Below the pieces are notes generated by a model. It was not told the origin of the DNA, searched no databases, and saw only the letters and a program-made list of their open reading frames with translations. Both the position numbers and the translations under genes were made by a program. Shown one piece after another: positions 60,598-64,000 of a DNA stretch of 64,000 bases; position 1 is the stretch's first letter, and each line of letters opens with the position of its first letter. The DNA is from Kribbella rubisoli (GTDB lineage: Bacteria; Actinomycetota; Actinomycetes; Propionibacteriales; Kribbellaceae). The DNA is taken from assembly GCF_004217145.1 (NCBI RefSeq), contig NZ_SHKR01000018.1, forward strand, positions 356,351 to 420,350. Direction: 5' to 3'.

Positions 60598-60745
60598 CGC
60601 GGATTCCTCCAGATGATTAGTTGAACTTTACACAGTACAGATTTCACCTTTGACGCTCAGAAGTCCACCCCCGACCCGGCGTGTTCATCTCGTGGACCTG
60701 TCGGAGCCAGAGAATGGACGCGATCGAGGAGAGAGTGGGGGTTCG

Positions 60746-61135
60746 GTGGAGCGGAAGGTGTTCTGCGCGTCGGGGCCGAACGACGTCTATCGCGCGGTGA
60801 GTACGGCGCTCGGCCGGGAGCGGTTCTGGGCCACGTCGGCGCCGGAATCGGGCGGGGTGATCTCGTTCCGACTCGGCGACGGACGCGCCGGCGAGTGCCG
60901 GATCGAGGAGGCCGTCCGGGACGAGCTCTACCGCTTGCAGTACTTCGGCCGCACGCTGACGTTCACGCTCACCGCCGGCGACACGGGCGGGACCGAGCTC
61001 ATGCTCAGCTCGAGCGATCCCGCCGACTGCGCGGAGGTCGTCTCGCTGCTGCTGCGGCTGAAGGCATCCGTCGACTTCGGCGTCGACCTCCGCAATCACG
61101 ACGAGGCCCGGACCGCGTCGTACGCCGACAGCTGA
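60746..61135 (+). CDS. SRPBCC-like (START/Bet v1) domain protein
   Basis: A 129-residue protein from a GTG at 60746 behind a GAGGAGAG stretch. The pattern SGPNDVYRAVSTALGRERFWATSAPESGGVISFRLGDGRAGECRIEE with the strand-rich core and the long C-terminal helix (CAEVVSLLLRLKASVDFGVDL) resembles the SRPBCC ligand-binding fold seen in activator-of-Hsp90-like and cyclase/dehydrase proteins. No specific function is proposed; assignment is by pattern only. Confidence 0.55.
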   Translation: MERKVFCASGPNDVYRAVSTALGRERFWATSAPESGGVISFRLGDGRAGECRIEEAVRDELYRLQYFGRTLTFTLTAGDTGGTELMLSSSDPADCAEVVSLLLRLKASVDFGVDLRNHDEARTASYADS

Positions 61136-61170
61136 CTGTTGCCAACAGCAACTGAGTTAATCGGTTGCGG

Positions 61171-61199
61171 TTGACCGGTGGCACCGGGTCTCATAGGTG
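61171..61199 (+). promoter_or_regulatory. Candidate sigma-70-type promoter of the FBP-domain gene
   Basis: TTGACC (61171-61176), a 17-base spacer and TAGGTG (61194-61199) precede the GTG start at 61223 by 23 bases. The -10 box is only a partial match, so this is tentative. Confidence 0.4.
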
Positions 61200-61222
61200 G
61201 CCGGAGAAACTGGAGGACCGTC

Positions 61223-61711
61223 GTGGAACCGCTCAGCGGCGACGAGATCAGGCGCTCGTTCGTCAATTCGACCAAGAGCCAGGTGAAGGCGATCGCGCTG
61301 CCCTCACGGTTCACCGAGCTGCCCTGGGAGTCGCTGGACTTCCTCGGCTGGCGCGACGCCAAGGCGCCGAACCGAGGCTACCTGGTGGTCCAGCGCGACG
61401 GCGGGGTGACCGGGATCGCGGTCAGCACCCAGACCTCGGGAGCCGCGCGCCGGTTCGCCGGACTCTGCGACCTGTGCAACACCGCGCACCACGTCAGTGA
61501 CGTCGCGTTGTTCGCCGCTCGCCGGGCCGGTTCGGCCGGCCGCGAGGGGAACACCGTCGGCATGTACATGTGCGCCGATCTCGCCTGCTCGCTGTACATC
61601 CGCGGTCTGCGCGAGCTCGACCTGCCCCAGGGCGAGACCGCTACTGCGGAGGTCCGCGCCGAGCGACTCACAACCCGTCTGGAGACTTTCGTCCGACGCG
61701 TGCTCAGCTGA
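61223..61711 (+). CDS. FBP-domain (EF-G-binding treble-clef) protein
   Basis: A 162-residue protein with a C-terminal treble-clef zinc-binding region: the Cys pair in LCDLCNTAHHVSDVALF and the second pair in MYMCADLACSLYIRGL form a four-Cys site, as in the FBP (FusB/elongation-factor-G-binding) domain. In Gram-positives, FusB-like proteins free EF-G from ribosomes and give fusidic acid tolerance; whether this actinobacterial member acts on EF-G is not established. Start is GTG at 61223 behind TGGAGG. Confidence 0.82.
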   Translation: MEPLSGDEIRRSFVNSTKSQVKAIALPSRFTELPWESLDFLGWRDAKAPNRGYLVVQRDGGVTGIAVSTQTSGAARRFAGLCDLCNTAHHVSDVALFAARRAGSAGREGNTVGMYMCADLACSLYIRGLRELDLPQGETATAEVRAERLTTRLETFVRRVLS

Positions 61712-61774
61712 GGTCCCGGGACACTACGCTGGTTCCACCATCGGCCCGCAGAGGACAAGGGAGAGCGAGTCGCG

Positions 61775-62038
61775 ATGACCGAGTTCCGCATCACGCACGA
61801 GATCCACCAGACACACCCGGACATCCGCGAGAAGCTCACCTCCACCACCATCGAGGCGATCAACGAGTCCAGCGCCCGCTCCGCCGAGGACGCGGCCCGG
61901 GTGCTCCGGCACAAGCTCGCCGAGATCGGCGTCCAGATGAGCGAACCGGCGTGCCTGTCCGCGATCGAACGCATCCGCTCCGGCAAGCAACTCCGCTTCG
62001 AGATCGAACCCCTCCCGGACGAGGACGACCTCGCGTAG
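61775..62038 (+). CDS. Small hypothetical protein
   Basis: An 87-residue acidic, helical protein (TEFRITHEIHQTHPDIREKLTSTTIEAINESSARSAEDAARVLRHKLAEIG...) with a plausible ribosome binding site (AAGGGAGAG) before ATG 61775. No family recognised. It lies 21 bases before the orotate phosphoribosyltransferase gene and is probably co-transcribed with it. Confidence 0.55.
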   Translation: MTEFRITHEIHQTHPDIREKLTSTTIEAINESSARSAEDAARVLRHKLAEIGVQMSEPACLSAIERIRSGKQLRFEIEPLPDEDDLA

Positions 62039-62059
62039 TTGCCGGATAGGGTGCCGGGT

Positions 62060-62578
62060 GTGCACCTAGAGGAACTTGGCCGGCGGATCTACGCGACAGC
62101 TCACCTGACCGGGGAGTTCGTCCTACGGTCCGGACAGACGACCACGGAGTACTTCGACAAGTACCGGTTCGAGGCCGATCCGGTCCTGCTGGACGAAGTG
62201 ACCGCGGCCATGGTCCCGCTCGTCCCGGAGGGCACTGAGGTCCTGGCCGGACTGGAGATGGGCGGCATACCGGTCGTGACCGCACTGGGCCGCCACACCG
62301 GGCTGCCGTGCGCGTTCGTCCGCAAGGCGGCGAAGCCGTACGGCACCCGTCGCCTGGCCGAGGGCGCCGACATCGAGGGACGCCGCGTCACGATCGTCGA
62401 GGACGTCGTCACCACCGGTGGCCAGATCGTTTTGTCGACCAACGATCTCCGCGCTCTCGGCGCGACGATCACCGACGCACTCTGCGTCATCAACCGCAAC
62501 CTCACGACGCCGGCTCCACTCACCGAGGCCGGGCTGACCCTCCACGCCCTCCTGAACCCGGAGCACCTGACCGCCTGA
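62060..62578 (+). CDS. pyrE: Orotate phosphoribosyltransferase
   Basis: A 172-residue type I phosphoribosyltransferase with the PRPP-binding loop RRVTIVEDVVTTGGQIV, GLEMGGIPVVTALGR and CAFVRKAAKPYGTRRLAEG. It makes OMP from orotate and PRPP in pyrimidine synthesis. The GTG at 62060 (VHLEELGRRIYATAHLTGEF) fits the family N-terminus better than the TTG/ATG-like start further upstream. It is followed after 3 bases by the convergent exonuclease gene. Confidence 0.93.
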   Translation: MHLEELGRRIYATAHLTGEFVLRSGQTTTEYFDKYRFEADPVLLDEVTAAMVPLVPEGTEVLAGLEMGGIPVVTALGRHTGLPCAFVRKAAKPYGTRRLAEGADIEGRRVTIVEDVVTTGGQIVLSTNDLRALGATITDALCVINRNLTTPAPLTEAGLTLHALLNPEHLTA

Positions 62579-62581
62579 CCC

Positions 62582-63835
<1,254 letters not shown>

Positions 63836-64000
63836 CCGGGCCTCCTCCGGCTCTGATCCGACTCTGCTCCAGCTCGATGACCGACTGGAACAACCCAATC
63901 ACACGCCGCCGACATTAATGATGGTTGGGCTCTGGGCGCCGTGGCTCGTCCGCCGACTGTCGCCCTGCTGGGTTGACTGCAAATTGGTCCGTCCGGTGCT
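63836..64000. other. Upstream region of the exonuclease gene, right window edge
   Basis: About 165 bp with no gene. TTGACT at about 63974 on the plus strand could be the -35 box of a promoter whose -10 box and gene lie beyond the window. Confidence 0.3.

Overview
The window is high-GC, densely packed actinobacterial DNA. Mycothiol-dependent and F420-linked enzyme families, an FBP zinc-finger protein, tandem LacI-type regulators, many GTG starts and 4-base ATGA/GTGA overlaps point to a soil actinomycete. Kribbella or a close relative is my best guess, from gene content only. No rRNA, tRNA or CRISPR array was found.

Layout. (1) 1-5302: the 3' part of an aromatic-ring degradation operon (extradiol-type dioxygenase, FAH-fold hydrolase, acyl-CoA synthetase, DoxX-like protein, FAD hydroxylase), every junction a 1-4 base overlap. 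(2) 5303-12288: a loosely packed stretch with a decayed NRAMP transporter remnant, CorA, a small membrane protein, an AI-2E-type permease, a coiled-coil protein, a ~1 kb region without recognisable genes, a truncated secreted-protein gene, and a PadR regulator coupled to two membrane proteins. (3) 12289-13602: a solitary tyrosine integrase. (4) 13642-16148: a coupled acyl-CoA dehydrogenase pair. (5) 16224-20321: LacI regulator, zinc dehydrogenase, Gfo/Idh/MocA oxidoreductase and a methyltransferase, with a palindromic operator candidate before the dehydrogenase. (6) 20311-35397, minus strand: a long gene train. A LacI regulator with its own operator, a sugar-type ABC importer, two ADP-ribosylglycohydrolase-family proteins, a ribokinase-like kinase, a TIM-barrel/SUMF1 fusion, a class III CoA-transferase and a CitE-like lyase are almost all translationally coupled. 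A FAD oxidoreductase, an F420-type PPOX protein and an SigJ/ECF42-like sigma factor follow. This is the most interesting block: it looks like an uptake-and-cleavage pathway for a ribosylated (possibly ADP-ribose-like) compound.

(7) 35462-38989: potassium-channel/TrkA protein overlapping an ACT-GNAT gene, then small conserved hypotheticals. (8) 38990-43585: candidate structured RNA with a promoter, overlapping the intrinsic terminator of a large secreted subtilase; a divergent LuxR-type regulator. (9) 43713-47860: MacB/FtsX-type ABC exporter and a lipoprotein. (10) 47958-55719: tandem-domain glycerophosphodiesterase, YbdK-type ligase, HipA-like/DUF3037 pair, phosphoglucomutase, spermidine-synthase-like membrane protein and a mycothiol-type enzyme. 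This stretch is very compact: three convergent pairs share a 4-base stop overlap and two divergent pairs start 31-34 bp apart. (11) 55716-58535: two-component system with a membrane partner and a YjbR protein; a site matching the actinobacterial Crp/GlxR consensus lies upstream. (12) 58777-64000: lipoprotein, nuclease-like small protein, a large inverted repeat, YceI, SRPBCC-like protein, FBP protein, orotate phosphoribosyltransferase, and a DEDDh exonuclease with a C-terminal BRCT-like region.

How it fits together: catabolic modules (aromatics, fatty acyl-CoA, sugars/ribosides) sit with their local one-component regulators, next to housekeeping and cell-surface genes. Functions come from motifs recognised by eye; no database search was run.
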